Part shown: one piece after another, positions 12,667 to 27,200 of the stretch
How positions within the stretch are numbered: position 1 is the first letter of the stretch
Layout: each line of letters begins with the position of its first letter
DNA from: Ciona savignyi
Lineage: Eukaryota; Chordata; Ascidiacea; Phlebobranchia; Cionidae
Reading direction: 5' to 3'
DNA length: 64,000 nucleotides
Assembly: GCA_000149265.1 (NCBI GenBank)
Contig: CH003198.1
Coordinates: 66,071 to 130,070 of the forward strand
The notes under the pieces: model-generated
Databases searched by the model: none
What the model saw: only the letters and a program-made list of their open reading frames with translations
Told to the model about the DNA's origin: nothing
Position numbers and translations under genes: made by a program

Positions 12667-15600
12667 GCGCGATTGCCGAATTACAAATCTGCTATTCTCA
12701 CGGAATAATCAAGACTTTATTACGTAATAATACGTCGTTGGTACTTCGATGCTAATTTCGAAGATATAAATAACTTAATTTGAAAGCATGCCAAGCGTAA
12801 AGGTTCTGATGATTAAACGTTTTAACATTGATGTTGCTTCCTTATTAAGCCATGCTATTGACATGTATCTAGCAAATTAAAAGATTAAAAATAGACATTA
12901 TAAACAAACAGTGTAAGATATGCCTATATAAGCGTTATGTGCTTTATCACATCGACAGATTAAAATACAAGAATAAAAGCGGTTTTGATATCAGTGAAGT
13001 TTATTGGTTTAACATGCATTAATCTATGATGAACTTTTAAGCTTAAATTATATTTTAAATAAAAAAACAATAAATAACAAAACTATTGAAATTTGCCGCA
13101 CGTCACAGACGACAATCTTACATCACAATGTAACGCTTTTATAATTTATGAATACGCACAACATGGAGATGATGTTTCAGCTAATTACGTATCTTCGAAC
13201 GCTATTTATTCCTTCTCACGCTAGAAAGCTTCGAGTTATTCTGCAGCAAGCATTCTGACCTAGATTCGAGAATAATTAACTCGTCGAGTGATTAGCAAAT
13301 AGACTCCAGACATCCCATATATGATATTTCATAATCGAATATAAAACAGCACACGACGACGCTTCTACCATCGATCATTCGTCGATTGTTGACGCTCCGA
13401 GCACTCTGCGCAGTCGCGCGAATCGACTATGATGTCACAACGCCGTGATAGAACACTGCTGGAAACTAAAACGCGCGAAGGTGCGCGAAAATGGTCGCGG
13501 TTCCTCTTATACACCTGCAACACTGTTCTAGTAACTAGGGATAATTTATTTGAAGCATAAACTTAATTTTAACTCTACCATTACCGTTTAACTATAGGTA
13601 AAGTGTCTTTTTCAAACAGTTTTCATTTTTACATTTCCGTCGCTAATTAAACACTCTCTAATGCAATATACATGTTAATAAAGACATCAAACGTGCTACT
13701 ACCACTTCCGTAATATGTCTCCATTCAAAACGTGTTCCTCCGCCGTGTTTTCTTTCACTTTTTGAATTTGATTTGTGAATGGACAAAAGAATTTGATTGA
13801 CAGATCACGTGGGCTGCCGGAAGATAGCCCGCCAGCCTGAATTCCAGCCAATACACGTCACAATATACCATTATTTCGATATGAATACTATTAGAGGCCT
13901 GCAGCCTGCATCGCACACCCAGTGATTATAGTATCGCATATAGGACGATATATAATTGAAATTTAGAAGATATTATAATAGAGATTCGTTGTCCGATTTC
14001 AAACACCAATGTTTTTCGTTTATTTTCTAAAATGACAAATTATGACAACCCCCCTTGCACCTGTTGTACTTTCCACCACAAATGAGTCAAGAATTTCTCA
14101 GTTCAAAATGAGCAACGGGTTCTGCTGTAATCGTCCACAACAAACAGAATCAGTTCCCCATCAAACCATCAAAGCGAAGGTTAAAGCGTTAAATTCGAGC
14201 GAACGAGCGTTGGAAAACTTCCAAACAACAACAGCCTTTTGAATTAATTAGAAACACGAGGCCTGTTGTATCTGGTACTTAGACTCCGGAAAAAGAATTT
14301 TGAATCTATATTCGATCGCGGAAGGAATGTGGGGACATTTTCTCAATATCCATCTAACTTTTTAACAGCAAGTTCACCGAAAAAAAAAACTTAAAACATC
14401 TCGCAAAGGTTTCCGATTTTCATCAGCTTTTTGTATCATTTTGTATCGTTGGGAATTATTTACGAAGTTATTGAAACAAACACTCGAAACTTAGCGACCG
14501 AATGCTGACTTCACAATTGAATAATTTGTTGATAATTTGTCCGACGATTGATCCCACTTGTCCGACCACTTCAAACCGACAAGGCGTGATGTCTTCTGTG
14601 ACGTAACATAGGAAGGGGTCATGTTAATGTCACATGGAATTAATATTCATGGAAAACTAGAACGCGAGTTGTCTTTTGGACGATTTGAAGATGAAAATAA
14701 ATACAAATCAACCGACAGATTGTGGTTGATGTTGGACAAAATGCTTGAATGCATTCCGGTTTATTTGGCACAGAAATCAGTTGGCACTCACCAAGAATGG
14801 TTTGTGTACAAATAATAATAAAGTAGGTAGCAATTTGTCTGTTATGTTGCCATACCAGGAATGTCTCGTTGTGATGTGAAAGTTTAAAAAAACACGGGAA
14901 ATATTTTTATAAAGTGTTGGATGTTCTGCACTTAGACCGCTGTAAGCCAACACCAAGTGTTCGGTTACCATAACAACCGCTGACAGGACATACGTCATGC
15001 TTATGTTACATCATAATGACAGTCGCGATGTTTCGATCGTTCGCGCGATTCAATTAATCGTCGCCATATTGGTTCGCAAACAATGTTTGTCAACAAATAA
15101 AAAGTTAAATTCAATGTTAAAGATTATGAAATCCGAGATGTTTCAAGCTACTCGCAATTATTACTTCATCAGCGCAAACAACACGGCAACCACAGTTACA
15201 TTATTAATAAATTTTGGAACAGCTGCCTCAAGTCACAAAGTGAACAGTTTTTTAAAAACTAAAGATAAATAAGAGATTCCACGAAACGTAGGACTGAAGG
15301 TGCTAGTTTTATTTATTTCATGATATAATCAACATAGGAAAGAGTCGGACAATAACTTCTGACACAATTACTACTGGACCACAACTTTAAGCAACAAAAA
15401 TATGAAACGGTAGGATTAATTTTATTGTAGAACTTTCATATTTGTTTGTGTTTACCATTGATAGTTTTGCTTTATACAAAAAATGGCCAGTTACAGAGAA
15501 GTCGATTTTTAATATAGGATTAAGTGTTGGATGTGATATTTCAGCAATATAGACATGTTTTCTAAATATTTGTTAACTCTGGGTACTTGCATGTGTTTAC

Positions 15601-18378
15601 ATAAGTCAGACGATTATAAGATATAAAAAGGTTGACCCACAACTAGTGTGTTTCCTTAAAGGTTTATACACGCACATCTGTATTCACGAAACCCCGTGTT
15701 TTACCATTTCCAGTATACGAGACCTGTTTGGAAGTGAACTATGTTTCGAAAGGCATTGGTACGATATGATTAGCAATGTTTACATTTAGTACCTAAAACC
15801 ATTTAATCTAAATGAATTATAAAACAATTTTGTTACTAATTCTAACTAGATCAATTAACTCTTATATCACTGATCTGCCTAAATCCATGGTAAACTGTAC
15901 CTTTATTGGGTACAATCCGTATAGCAACATTGTGGTTATGGTTTTGTCGAGCAGCGACATTGGCATCTGGCTTGCGTGACGAATGTTTTGTTATATTACT
16001 ACTTGGTGAAATTGAGACAAATGTTTCAAAGAAGTGAGAAATTATAACCAGGTGAAATCGTTCAGAAAGTTGTTTTTTTGATGAGTAGTTTTCACTTTCA
16101 CTCGTTTCAATGTTTAAAGGTTGGTGAAATTTACTTCTTGTGAAATATAAAATTGTTCTGTTTATTGATGTTGTTTTACATATGTGTTATACAAATATTT
16201 TTTTTATTTAAGAAGATTTTTTAGACAGCGTACAATCTTACCAGGCGTCTTGGACATCATTTTATTGAATTATTTATAAAGTGGTCGGAAGCCAAGTTTT
16301 TCTTCCATCCATCGCAGCAATTCTGAACTCCCTCGGTTCAGCTAAAATATTACGTTCGAACTTCGCTCGTTTGTGGTGAATTAATGTAGACAGTGAAACT
16401 TATTCCAACCCACATCCACAAAACTCAATGTTTTAAGTTTTATCAGTTGCAATGTGGTTAAAGATAAAAGTACATGCTCTTTACCCCCACTCAGCGGATA
16501 CCGCTTTATTTCGGGGCTAAAAGGGGAATTGTGTTTTGTTTGGATTCTCGTGTTTGGAAAATAGAACATGAAACTTCAAAAAATGTTGTAATTTATAGTC
16601 GGTAGTTTTCCGAGAAGCAGTGTTGCCATTACATATTTTTATCAGTGATGACAACTTTAAAAAAATTAAAGTCGCAATTCATTTTTTTAATTAAATATTG
16701 TAAAAAGAGAAAATGTGTTTTTTTTCTGGAAACACAACATAGACGCGTGGAGCATGTTTTAAAATTACTGTAAAATTGGAGTCGATTGCAAAGTGGAGTA
16801 TTGGGTGCTAGATCACTTGTCGCGGGTAGAAGGCTGTATATGTCGGTGTTGTTGTAAGATGCCCCGAAAGATAAGAACTCGTTATTTCTTTTCGTTAGAA
16901 GGTTGGGTAAATATTACTTTATCTTGCGCAGTTGGGGTGTCAACTTTTGAACCCGAATATATTGCTATACATATGCTGTACCGGTAATATAACAATTTGT
17001 ACGAAAATTTGTGTAAGAAAATGCCATTTATGAAATGTGCTATTTTCTCGTGCCATAACCCTAACTATATATACTCTGATATCCAATTCACTAAAAATTT
17101 GCTCTGTGCAAATATAACAATCCATTAGTATTCCGGCCACCTGTTTATTTGACCACACTGTCTCACTTTCTTGTGCCACCTTCGCACGGTTGTGACATGT
17201 AAGTGTCGGTTGACATTGATGGATGGCTGAACATATATTGGAAGACTGAGATCGCACTGATTAACCGAGAGGATATTAATCAACTATGAAATCTCAAGTT
17301 AGAAATTAGTTGACCAACCAAATCGGTATTTATTGAACTTAGTATTTTATTGGACGTGTGTAACTTAAGCTCGATCGGCGGAGAAATGTCTACTTTAATA
17401 TATCTACCTAAATCAACGACATGTATAATAATTGGTTTGTATGAAATGTTTACAAATAACACTTGTATAACAAAATGTTCTTAAATTACAGTAATATAAG
17501 AAATGTTGAAATCCCAAGAAAACCCAGCATTCAAGTAACAAGATAATATATTATACTTCGTATATTATACTTGCAAAAATATTTTAAACTCTAGAGATTC
17601 GAGTTTCATCGAATAAATGTTTTGGTGAACACTCAAGAAATTTAAAGTTTTACCAGACCTGGTTGTGAATGGTTACCTCGGTCGGCCAGCGTTTGTATGT
17701 AATATGTATATGTCGCACCAGTTAAGTTGACAGACTTATTTAGAATACGTAGCTTGTTGGTCCGCTTTTATACATTGAGACAATTCATAAATAAAACCTC
17801 TTTGCTGCCACCAACCGACAACATTCGAAATAAGTTCCTGAATGGTATTTTATAGATCGACTTTACAAAGTCCAACCAAATCACAATAATATCAGGTTCC
17901 CAACAGAGATTCATTTGCCAAGTTGTAACACTAATTGAGCGTTAGCTCCAATTATAACAAAGGTAAACCAATTATAATAAATAAATTTCTTTTGGATAGA
18001 TTTTCTATTGATATCGACAACCTATAAAGTTGTTTCCATATTTATTTTCGTATTCAAAACATGTAGTTGGTTAACGTATCTCTGTTCTTAATTGAGTCAG
18101 ATATTCAAAATATAAAATTCGTATAACTTCGTGGCAATTCAAATTCCCTAATAGGTTATCACGAATTTGTTTATCGAGCTCAGTCAAGTTAGTTCACACA
18201 TTCGTCAAGTTAGTCCGATATGTTTCTTCACTACAGAGCATTGATAGCCATAGGAAATAGCCGCTTTACAATATGCAATATTGGAAGGAAACTTAATAAG
18301 GTATATCAACTAGTTACCTCTCATATTATGCAGTGGTCTAAGACACTGCCAACGCACACCTATAAAAAAACAAACATA

Positions 18379-18484
18379 TTTTTTACTGGGATAAGTTTCG
18401 AAGCCATGATGATACGTAACAGATACGGTTATTTATAGGCAATCAAGTTGGTTTGTGTCGATTTCGCATACCATTTAGGTGTCC
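18379..18484 (-). mobile_element. Diverged tRNA-like repeat (family 2), abutting a SINE
   Basis: Starts with TTTTTACTGGGATAAGTTTCGAAGCC and runs to TCGATTTCGCATACCATTTAGG. Block for block it matches the reverse-oriented family 2 copies at 35.2 and 42.5 kb. The full SINE begins where it ends. Confidence 0.45.
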
Positions 18485-18785
18485 TAGCGGTTAGTCTGGT
18501 TGTTAAGTGCGACACCTTTCAATCGAAAGGTTGTAGGTTCGAAACTGGTCGCTAGCTAGTCGGTTGTGTCCTTGGGCAAGGCACTTTACGGACATTGCCT
18601 GAACCCAGCGGATCAATGGGTTCTACTAATTTGAAGAAATGTGTGAATCATACACAACACACTGCAATAGCTCCGGTAACCCGACGATGGGCGCGAGGTG
18701 ATCTGACGATTGCCCGTGTGTTAACCCCCTTGGTTTTTCCATTCACATGGATAAACATGAACATCCTATCCTAGTTACACGACTT
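18478..18785 (+). mobile_element. tRNA-derived SINE, near full-length copy (family 1)
   Basis: The head is tRNA-like: A-box region TAGCGGTTAGTCTGG and B-box GGTTCGAAACTGG. A body follows with CTAGTCGGTTGTGTCC, CCCAGCGGATCAATGGGTTC, CTGCAATAGCTCCGGTAACC and a 3' end GCCCGTGTGTTAACC. The copy at 56355-56665 matches almost end to end; 20762-20925 and 63418-63487 are 5'-truncated, as expected for retroposed SINEs. It has no protein of its own and would depend on Pol III and a LINE partner. Confidence 0.8.
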
Positions 18786-18857
18786 TTCTGTAAGGTATCA
18801 GCATTTTATATATGTATATTGTTTTATCAGGTTAGAATTCGTACTCATTATAGGCAA

Positions 18858-18930
18858 GACATTTTTTACCAGAATAACGAAAAATCGATAAATGTATTGG
18901 TCGCATTACCTATTCGGCCACACGACTGTT
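18858..18930 (-). mobile_element. Partial tRNA-like repeat (family 2)
   Basis: Retains the head region in reverse orientation (TGTATTGGTCGCATTACC then ATTCGGCCACACG). The B-box half is not recognisable. Confidence 0.4.
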
Positions 18931-20761
18931 ATTGTAAGGTATCAGTGAAATCATTTAGTTAAATAGATCTTTGTCACCACCTGGTGGGCAAGAAAAGTCA
19001 ACTCGACTCATCTAACGTTTCAGTTTCTCGTGTTTCTCTAGACTAGGAATAAACTGTAATACAATAAATTGGTATACTGTATAATTTAACAATATGAAAG
19101 TAAGGAGTATATGCAAATAAGTAACACACCATTATATACTGCTGCACGTGTATTTTTGTAACAGTATTAAAGTTTAAATGCTAATACACACTTACTGTTT
19201 ATATTTTCAAAATTATTAATTATTACTAAACGTCATATGCCTGTAGTCATTATTCAGTTTGCTGTTACCTTTTAAGGACTTTTACAGCAAGAAAAGGAAC
19301 CAAATATAATCTCAGTTGTTCATGGTCCCGATTGTGTTTGACGTAAAGAAATCAACCAATTAATTTTTAAAATGTAGTAGTACCATCTGCGAGTTGAAAG
19401 ACCTTACTTGTAAAGTTACAACTGAACATAGATAAAATATATGCGAGGGTTTCTGTATTAAGTGGGTTTTAAAGATTTCCAGTTTTAATTTTATCGTTTG
19501 TTCGATCTGTCTTAACATTGGTATCTAAGACCACAGTGGTATAACTCTTGCATACAACTATATCGGTTATAAGTGTGATTTGTGATGGCATAATACGAAT
19601 ATATATTTAGGTGTCGCTTTTATAATGGTCTTCAGTTCTTTCAGCCACAATACCGGTACTTACATTGTCAGTTAAGGATGTTTAAATCTTTTGTTTTTAC
19701 AATTTCAGCGACAATTTTTTAAACAAATGTTTAAGTAGTTTCAAAAATAGCCTGTGTATCATGTATGTAATGCGAGTGAAGATGTTGCCACGTTTTATTT
19801 ATATTTCTATTGTAAATAGAACTGATAATAAATTTAAATTAACGCAAAACGTCATAAAACCTATGACCTTAAACTTGTAATCTTCCACATTTTAAGTTAG
19901 ATGATGAGTTTCAAGTCCACATAGTTCATATTAAAATGCTCAATAATTTTGATCCTGTCTTGCTAAACTAGCACATTCCGACAATCATCCCCGTATATGT
20001 CGTCATAGTTTATATTGTTAACAATGAACTAATTGTTAAATCTCAATTTTAAACAAACCACGAGAAATTTCCCGCCTTTTAACGCTTCATTGATAACGCG
20101 CTAACCTCATTGAAAATTTAAACGTCAGAATTCCAACTTTCTTGAAAACTTTTGTCTAACATATAGAGTAGTTTTTGCCAAAATGCAATAAATAGATTAT
20201 AGTGGTAATCATGATTAATAATTAAAATAAATTTTAGATTGGAGTGATATCATGTTATATATTTTGCTCAAAGTCTTAACAAAAATGACCAACAACAAAA
20301 AAAAAATGGTTGGTTATAATAATAATTGGTTTATTGAGTAATTAAAATTAACATTTTCGTTCTCTTTACCATGCGCCTATATATGACAAAACAATACTCT
20401 TTGTGGTTTATGACGCACTCATAATATTATGACGACATCAATACTTGTTTGCAATTTCCTATCTTTTGAGTTATGCATTAGAAATTTTAAAGATTTCTAA
20501 TTAATAGTAGGTTGGTAGATGATGTCATACCTCGTTGAATAATAGCAAGTGGAGACCAGTTCAGTATGCACGTACATTAGCTCTCTATCAACACCTTGCG
20601 GTTGAGTTTTTAAAACAAAAATCTATCTCATTTTTCTGTTTTTTTGCAGACAGACTTACCAACTAAATATAAAACTGAACAAGACATGCAATTTGTTGTA
20701 AAGTCACTTTGTACTTGTTATTGCAAATACTGGTTTAAATTAAGCTTTTCATTTTTTGGAT

Positions 20762-20925
20762 TATTGGGTTCTACCAAATTGAAGAAACGTGTGAATCATA
20801 CACAACACACTGCAATAGCTCCGGTAACCCGACGATGGACGCGAGGTAATCTGACGATTGCTCGTGTGTTAACCCGCTTCTGTTTTCCATTCACGGGAAT
20901 AAACTCGAATATAATATCTTATCAT
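20762..20925 (+). mobile_element. 5'-truncated SINE (family 1)
   Basis: Begins within the body at TATTGGGTTCTACCAAATTG and continues through CTGCAATAGCTCCGGTAACC to the family 3' end. It matches the 18.5 and 56.4 kb copies with scattered substitutions. Confidence 0.8.
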
Positions 20926-21048
20926 ATCTGAGAGTGAATCACATAAATCGACGCGCTAAAACATAGGTATCATACAATTTAATTATTTTATTTCCCCCTT
21001 TCTCTCTCATATTAACTTCAAATGATGATGAAAATGAGATAAATTGAA

Positions 21049-21054
21049 TTTATT
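21049..21054 (-). promoter_or_regulatory. Hox3: Candidate polyadenylation signal for Hox3
   Basis: AATAAA on the minus strand about 215 nt past the Hox3 stop. A second AATAAA lies at 20987-20992. Confidence 0.45.
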
Positions 21055-21265
21055 GAAACACTGATCCTTAGATGAATACCGCGCTATGGTGAAACACAAT
21101 TGCATGAAACGAAGTATTCGGGCAACATGGTCGGCGAGGAATTCGCTGCGAATTTCATCAATTTAAGTTTAACACTTTCTGATTGTTATACATTAATAGC
21201 GGTTATAAGCAAGCGCGCAAGAATGGCATTGGAACTTTAACTGTTAGGTAAGGCAGGTAGGGGGT

Positions 21266-24200
21266 TTATAAGTGGGTGAGGCGTTGGAAGTGGCCGTGGG
21301 GGAGGATTGTTTTATCCCCGTGGGGTGGGTACGCAGATCGCGAGTAATCCAGGGGAACGGGACCAGTTTTCTCCGCCACCGGGACCCCCATTGCTGAGCA
21401 TGATGATATATAATCAGGGGTGGAACCGTAGTACAGGGGCAGGAACTGGTGGGGCAAGTTCCGCTGGCCGGGGTGGGAGAAAGGGTGAAGTGAGGGGATT
21501 TCCCCGATTTCTTGGGACCGACCCCCATGCGCGTAATTACTGAATGACGTAATAGGCCGATGTTGGTAACGAATCCCGCTCGCATGTGATTGGTTGTTCG
21601 CTCTTAAACCGGATGACCTGTAGACTGCCTCGTCATCATGCTTATCTTCACCACGATCCGTGTGTTTCTCGAAGAAATTTGTTTGGTTGGAGTTCCTGTA
21701 TTGGTAATATCCGGTGACGTCATTTTGCCGTCTTTGTTCGTTCATTGGTGACGTAACAACCGATGACGTTGCAGTTTGGTCCTGGTAAAGTGCTTTCATA
21801 TTCGGTGGAGAAGATGCATTGCTGGCGCCACTTGACGGCGAACGCGTCATTTGTGGGTTGACCGCATGACGGTGCATGGGAGCAGTTTGTCTCGAGGTTG
21901 ATGATGTCACAAACGCTTGAAGTTGGTGTGTTGGCGACACTGCGTTGAGAAAAATGATTACAAAGTCAAACTCAATTTGGTTATATATCTCAACTATAGA
22001 CTCATCAAAGAGTCTATGGTTTCTTTAAGAAGTCTATGATCCCAACTTACCGGTGTTCGTCATATCACATGCACTGGGGTCGGATATGACGTCAGCAACC
22101 GCCGGGAAATGCCCCCCGTTCACTTCCGGCCCGATGTAATTATTTTGAATGCTCTTCCCACTCATATCGTCTGTGCAAAGAAGGTGAAAGTTAAGCTTTT
22201 GTCCAAGAAGTTTTGGTTTCAATATTTTATTATTTATGAACTGAAATCGATAGTTTCTGCTACCAAATAGAAATGGAAAATTGAGGAATAATAATTATAT
22301 GATTTAAACATAAATATAAAGTTTCGACAAGATATATATTATTTGTTTTGCAGGTTTTATCAAATAAGAATCGAAAATCTGTAAGATGTAGATTGCGATG
22401 CAGTCAACACATGCATATATACTCGCCTTGATCGAAGAAAAATAACTATATAATATAAACACAAATAAACAGATTGGGGAAAATATTCTACAAGGGTGCG
22501 ATTTAAACAAATATATTCCACATATACTCGCCTTGGTACATAATAGGTTGCGGTCTGAGGTAAGGATTGGGATAATGGTGCTGATGACCATGGACCGCCA
22601 TGATGGACCCATCGACACCAACTCGTTGCATCGCAATCTTCTGCTTTTGTTCCTTCTTGAATTTCATCCGACGGTTTTGGAACCAGATCTTGATTTGTCT
22701 GGAAATGGTGTTGAAAGTTAAACAAATAGTTGAATAAATGATGTCGCCTTGATACTGGCTTGAAAAGATAGTTAAATCTTCTTCGGTCTAGTTTTTGTAG
22801 CATTTTGATCAAGATGTTTACAGCATAAGCTTTAGCACCAACGTTTACCATCCCAAAATCTTAACTGGTCGTCATTTTGTGAAAAGTTTGTGGTTTACAA
22901 TTGACTCCGCAAATTCATCCACCAAGTACATGGTTGGTGAGGTTGATAAAACGATGATGATTTGTTATTTATTCCCGATTCCCAGGTGAATAAAAACGAC
23001 CAATGTAAACGTTTTTAAAATGGCAGGAAAAGAAAAAAAAAACGAAACTGTACATCACAGTTTATTGGCACATTGTGGTAACGGTGGAGAATCAAGTAAT
23101 AGTGTTTGTGCTGTTGCTTATTAAGAGTTATGCTGGGAATATGGGAAGTTATGGAAAGGTTCTCTGAATGGTGATTTAAAAGTCTCCTACAATAAGCAGG
23201 TTAAAATTACTTCTACATGGAAAATGTTTGTATATTTAATTTTAATGTGGCATTAGTATAAACGAACAACGTATTTCTATACTTGACATTGTGTGGATTT
23301 AAATGACGCCTAGTTTGTTCATATTAGACAAGAACTGAATTTAAAACTTTTTTACATTAAAGGTTATTTTCATCATAACCGTATGAAGATAGAATAGTGA
23401 TGTAAGGCATAAGCAGAAAAGTCAAAGTCCAACTTTAAATCTGCCGTGAAATAATGATTGAAATCCCTATGGAATTAACTGCCTGTCCTGCTGTTTCTAG
23501 TTTCTGGTACAGTGCGACAGAACAAATTAGACCATACTGCGCAAAGAATATCAAAAAATGTAATTGATTCTTTCTACTAAGTACAATTTAATTTTTTTGA
23601 TAATAAACCAGTAATTTTAAGATTGATGTTGTTTAAATAACATCAAGTTGTATCTGCAACACAGTGTGTTGCACTTTCCTCATGGGGGACGCAACAGTGT
23701 TTGAAAATCTACCTCCCTCGTCACAGTTGTATTTGCAGGTTCGCACGGGGGCGAATTTCGAGTCGTTCACCCAAGTTGATTCAATCACACAAATCGTCAA
23801 AATAAACAAACCACCGCAATATACGTATGTTGCCACCCACACCTACCGGAACGCAACAGGCCGCAACCAATCCATGGAATGTGTTCGCTGTTGCAAACGG
23901 GGAGTTACAGTTTATACTTGTGGTTATCGTAAACATAAACAAAAATTTGCTGAGTCGAACTGTTAACAAAATTTAATATTTTCGTTTAACACTTGTAACT
24001 TTATACTATAATTTCATTTTAATAGAAAGTTGTGATTGTTTGCGTGCATAGAAGATATTATGTATTGCGTATAACTCTTAAAACGAAACATAAAAACAAG
24101 GTTATTTCTAGAACCAGCGTATTTTAATCGACGTATGTTAGTACAATCTCTACTTTTCCTTTAATATAAATTAGCGATTTATTTTCGATCTAAGTTTTCA

Positions 24201-27200
24201 TAAAAATGCGCCTACGATTTTGTTTTAAATTTCCTAATTAACCTAAAGTTGGAGGCATTTTGTGCTTGTGGTCAACGCCTCAAATATATTTAAACTCAAA
24301 TGCAGATTGATTTTGAGACAATAAATGGCGGCGAGGAAAAGCAAGGGCTTCAGCCTCGAGCATAGCCGGTTATATTGTCACGAACAAATGCGGTTTGCCC
24401 CAAATACAAAGCCTACAGGAATGGACATAATGCAGGAATTTCATAAACAAAAATAAACACACGGACTTAAGTGCAAAATACCTGTGGATGTCCACATCGA
24501 ATATTATCAGTGTGAGATACTTACCGTTCCGTCAACCCGAGTGCTTGGGCCAGTTCTATTCTCCGAGGTCGGCATAAGTAATGACTGAAGTGAAATTCCT
24601 TCTCCAATTCGACCAATTGTGAGTTCGTGTACGCTGTTCTTTCGCGTTTATTCGCTGCGTAGCATTTATCTACATCACCTATGACGTAATAATCAATCTT
24701 GTTAGGTCACAAAACACCACTGCGTTGTAAATCAAGTAAATCGTGACGTAACAGCAGCGGAATTGTCTAACTTAATTATTATGCAGATAATGATCTAGAT
24801 AAAGTGCCGACGTTCTTTTACAGCCTTATCTTCCTAGAGTTAATAATAATGGATTTCGGCGCGTGTTTAGGCTTAGGCGGAAAACACGCGATAATTTTAA
24901 GCGGAACATCGATTATCAATCGCGGCTTAAACGCGACTGGACCGAGATTCGGTTCGACAGTGAGCTTAGGCCATGGTTTGCACACCTGAAGCCCTCGTTC
25001 GTCAACGTTCCCAATGTTCCATTACCCAACCGCATGTTCATTCCAGCTGGAACAAAACATAAAACAAACTAACACGACCCTTTCCTACCCATTGCCATAT
25101 TTTAACGAGTTTCTCATATTTTTATAATAAACTTCAATCAGTATCGCGCATTTAATTTAATCTAAATGGTTAGTTTCTATTTGTTTATTTATACATTAAC
25201 AACGAAAACTTGACCGTGTATATTATAATGCACCATGAAAACCAGTTTATTGAGCAGAAAACACATCTAAGGACCGCGTTGAGTATACTCGACCGTAGAA
25301 ATAAGAACAAAGAATTTTCAAAGGAGGTTTTAAAAATGCGTATTATTGACACAATATGTCTAATGTCGTTTTGTTTATGTTATAAACTTGAATACGGAGA
25401 TTGTGTTTATTTTGGATGACTGATATGTTTGGTAGACATAGCTGTCGTGGGTACTAGAACCTCTGGACCAGAAGTTCATGAACTTTTTCTATTGTATTTT
25501 TTTATTTCAATTATTACGTGTGAAATTGGAATTGTCCATGTAATTGTAAGTTCCCTGGATTACAATAGTGCTTGTGACATCAGAAGAGCCATTGTTTGTT
25601 GCTCCACCTGGCGGACAGCTGCACGTACATCAAACATGTTGACCAAAAATAAACAAAGATAAACTTTCCTTGGAAAGGACGACCCAAGAACATTTCATTT
25701 ACGCCCACGGCACAAGGCACAACGCAACCTAACCTAGCATGGACTTGGTGAGTAGGTTAAAATAAGTTGAAATTCAATGATGATTTAAGCACGTCACGGC
25801 TGTTGAAGTAATCACACTAACCGAACGTTTATAGAAAAACAAATTTGCAAGGCTGATCACAAACCACACTTTAACCTGGAACTGTTAAAACGGTTCGGAG
25901 ATGATTAAATAGTTACGAAGTACTTCCACTAAGGTACGATGGCATCAAAGCTCTCCATTCACACAATGTAATCTGATTCCAACAACAGTGTAACCACTTT
26001 ACCCATACCAGCAACAGTTTGGCTAACAAATTTAAATTGCATTTTAAACCTTTATACAGGACTTTATTCAAGTTATGTAATTTATATCTCCAAATTATAC
26101 TGCTCAGGAATATTTAACTTGTCTATAACATTTACAGAATATTTTCCTTGGTAAAGTTGGTCCAAGTAAACTAATGTTTGTTAAAAAGGGAACAAATAAA
26201 GACATTTCCTGAAACCTTTTTTTATAACTTATTAAATATAAAAAAAACTCTACAATGGAATGAGGGCAAGGGGTAAATTACCATCTAAGTTTAGGTTACT
26301 CACTGAAACCATAACCCCAACGTCAACCCTAACTTTAATGCATTAAAATCTTTTATTTTAAGTGATTTATTTAAGTTTTTGCTTTAAATTTGATTTTTCA
26401 AAAAACTATGCAACCATCACCATATAGCAACTATCAAAGTATAAATAAAAAAAAGGATTAAAGTAAATCAAACCTATTAGTTGATGGTAAGATATTTAAG
26501 AAGCATGCTCCAAGTATAAAGAGTAATGTGCACAACCCTATAACTGTCTGGCAATTCCATCCATTGATTGTTCAGTAATATCAAGTGTTTAAAGTGCTTT
26601 CAAGCGTCTACCGGTTTTGGAAGAAACCGGTCACAAGTGAAGATTCGATTGTAGATATTTCTCAATGAATTATTTGCAGAGTTAATATTTGTTGTGGACA
26701 TTTATCACCAAATCTTTGTTTCAACTGTTTGCTCTGGGGTGTTACACGGTTATACATGTGTGGATATATCACACATACACATGTTTATCTATGGTGCGAA
26801 TATTAAGTGCAATGTTGATGTTACCTTTGATGATGACTGTATCATTAGTAGTAAGTTTAAATACAAATTCAACGTCTAAATGGTGATGGGATATATGTGA
26901 ACATGAGGGGTATATCATTACCATCATTCTCAGCCCATCAATTATCACATGCAGAATGGAATGTTGTATCTTTACTATGAATACTTCAATTTCCGGGGAG
27001 AAATACTTTAAAAGTTTGATTAAAATTGGGTTATTATGTACATGAAATGGAGATTTCTTTTAATTTACAACAACATTTACTCGAAAACTATTGGACAGAT
27101 TTCATAGCCTAAAGTGCTGTGTTGTTATGGTTTAAAGCATAGTTTTATGAAGTAAAAATACAAGATAAACATCATCTTACTTGGTGAAGAATTACTTTCC

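Larger units (their letters stand above)
12518..21265. other. Hox2-Hox3 intergenic region
   Basis: This spacer of about 8.7 kb has no convincing exon. It contains the Hox2 promoter at its left end, a tRNA-like repeat abutting a full SINE (18.38-18.79 kb), and a truncated SINE (20.76-20.93 kb). Several CRE-like octamers are present. Enhancers are expected here but cannot be assigned by reading. Confidence 0.5.

Noticed and set aside
22304..22851. Two overlapping minus-strand ORFs around the Hox3 homeobox 3' exon
   Set aside because: They are the other two frames of the Hox3 exon plus flanking introns; the homeodomain frame ending [15 protein letters not shown] is the real one.
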